5,884 nt of DNA. It comes from Pseudomonadota bacterium. GTDB lineage: Bacteria > Pseudomonadota > Gammaproteobacteria > Steroidobacterales > Steroidobacteraceae. Below the pieces are notes generated by a model. That model saw only the letters and a list, made by a program, of their open reading frames with translations. It was not told where the DNA came from and ran no database searches. Each line of letters opens with the position of its first letter. Position 1 is the first letter of the stretch. Shown piece after piece: positions 5,099 through 5,884 of this stretch. The DNA lies in the NCBI GenBank assembly GCA_021815905.1, contig JAKAZP010000169.1:1-5884 (forward strand), written 5' to 3'. Both the position numbers and the translations under genes were made by a program.

Positions 5099-5884
5099 AT
5101 GATCGAAATCGACGAGACGGCTTTCGAAGCCGAAGTCATCCAGGCCTCGCACCGCACCGCGGTGCTGGTGGACTTCTGGGCGCCCTGGTGCGGGCCGTGC
5201 CGGGCACTCGGACCGGTGCTCGAGCGGCTGGAGCAAGCCTATGAAGGGCGCTTCAGGCTGGTCAAAGTCAACTCGGACGAAAGTGCCGCAGTGGCCGCCC
5301 GGTACGGCGTGCGCGGCATCCCGAACGTCATCGCATTCCTCGACGGCGAGCCCGTCGATCGGTTCGTCGGGGCGCTTGCCGAAGGCGAGGTGCGCGCGTT
5401 CATCGAGCGGTCGATTCCGGACGCCTCCGAGCGCCAGCGCCGCCAGGCGGGAGAGTGGGCGCGGCAGGGTCGGGTCGAGGCCGCCGAGCAGGCCCTGCGC
5501 GCGGCGATCGCGCTCAATCCCGCCAACGCATCGGCGCAGCTCGATCTGGCCGAGCGGCTGCTCGAGCGGGTGCCGGCGCCGGGCGAGGCTGAGCTGGCGG
5601 CGGCGGAGCAGGCGCTCGCGGCGGTCGGGAGCGGCGCTCGAGGGGAGGCCCGCTGGCGCGCGCTCGACCTGCGGCTCTCGAGCGTGCGGGCCGCGGCCTC
5701 GCTGCCGCCGAAGGAGCGGCTGCTGGAGCGGGTGCAAGCCGAGCCCGGCGATCTCGAAGCGCATCGGCTGCTCGCTCAGGCCTGCATTGCCGAGCGGCAG
5801 CTCCCCGAGGCCCTCGAGCAGTTGCTGGAGATCGTCCGCCGCGGCCGAGGCGAGGCGCGCGAGGGGGCGCGCCTGCAGATCCTC
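5099..5884 (+). CDS. cnoX: Thioredoxin-TPR chaperone/co-chaperone, CnoX (YbbN) type, 3' end cut off
   Basis: This frame reads 262 codons without a stop to the right edge. Residues 1-107 are a thioredoxin domain with the active site WAPWCGPC (Cys31, Cys34), the DFW strand (25-27) and the cis-proline motif GIPN (Pro75). Residues from about 113 on form alpha-helical TPR-like repeats (for example GRVEAAEQALRAAIALNPAN, 124-143). This domain order is that of YbbN/CnoX, a holdase that protects proteins from oxidative aggregation and hands them to DnaK and GroEL. E. coli CnoX lacks the full CxxC, whereas this protein keeps CGPC and should be redox active, like the Caulobacter form. E. coli YbbN has about 284 residues, so roughly 20-25 are missing here. 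The gene lies 74 nt after the exporter with no convincing terminator between, so read-through is possible. Reduction of persulfides or of the rhodanese is speculative; a general chaperone role is more likely. Confidence 0.93.
   Translation, partial: MIEIDETAFEAEVIQASHRTAVLVDFWAPWCGPCRALGPVLERLEQAYEGRFRLVKVNSDESAAVAARYGVRGIPNVIAFLDGEPVDRFVGALAEGEVRAFIERSIPDASERQRRQAGEWARQGRVEAAEQALRAAIALNPANASAQLDLAERLLERVPAPGEAELAAAEQALAAVGSGARGEARWRALDLRLSSVRAAASLPPKERLLERVQAEPGDLEAHRLLAQACIAERQLPEALEQLLEIVRRGRGEAREGARLQIL

Noticed and set aside
4882..5244. Open frame bridging the exporter end and the thioredoxin start
   Set aside because: It is out of frame with both conserved proteins and low-complexity (Arg/Ser/Pro-rich).

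Overview
This is a very GC-rich bacterial chromosomal segment (around 70% G+C by eye, not computed), densely coding. The gene set points to a Gram-negative proteobacterium: an outer-membrane TonB-dependent receptor, a glutathione-linked type of persulfide dioxygenase, and a YbbN/CnoX thioredoxin-TPR chaperone. The receptor's EEVIVTGSR TonB box would fit a gammaproteobacterial (Xanthomonadales/Steroidobacter-like) or sphingomonad-like lineage, but that placement is weak. No RNA genes, insertion sequences, CRISPR arrays or phage genes were seen.

Layout. (1) 1-2453, plus strand: a TonB-dependent receptor that lacks only its extreme N terminus, cut by the window edge. (2) 2454-2521: a short convergent gap with a GC-rich stem-loop, a candidate two-way terminator. 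(3) 2522-3391, minus strand: a stand-alone persulfide dioxygenase-type metallo-beta-lactamase-fold hydrolase. (4) 3392-3479: a divergent control region with an AT-rich island. Two sigma70-like promoters face each other and overlap almost completely, and an inverted repeat covers the start of the regulator gene. (5) 3480-5024, plus strand: a tight three-gene operon (15-nt gaps) of an ArsR/BigR/YgaV-type regulator, a single-domain rhodanese and a TauE/SafE-type anion exporter. (6) 5099-5884: a thioredoxin-TPR protein of the CnoX/YbbN type, running off the right edge.

How they work together (inference from family knowledge). Genes 3-5 form a compact reactive-sulfur module. The dioxygenase oxidises glutathione persulfide to sulfite, the rhodanese moves sulfane sulfur between persulfide and sulfite/thiosulfate, the TauE/SafE protein exports sulfite or a related anion, and the ArsR-family protein senses persulfide and controls both directions. 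No sulfide:quinone reductase is present in the window. The CnoX-like thioredoxin could be a separate housekeeping gene or could reduce protein persulfides. The receptor is probably unrelated.

The most notable points are the superimposed divergent promoters, a regulator mRNA that is probably leaderless with its operator over the start codon, and a displaced second cysteine in the regulator.
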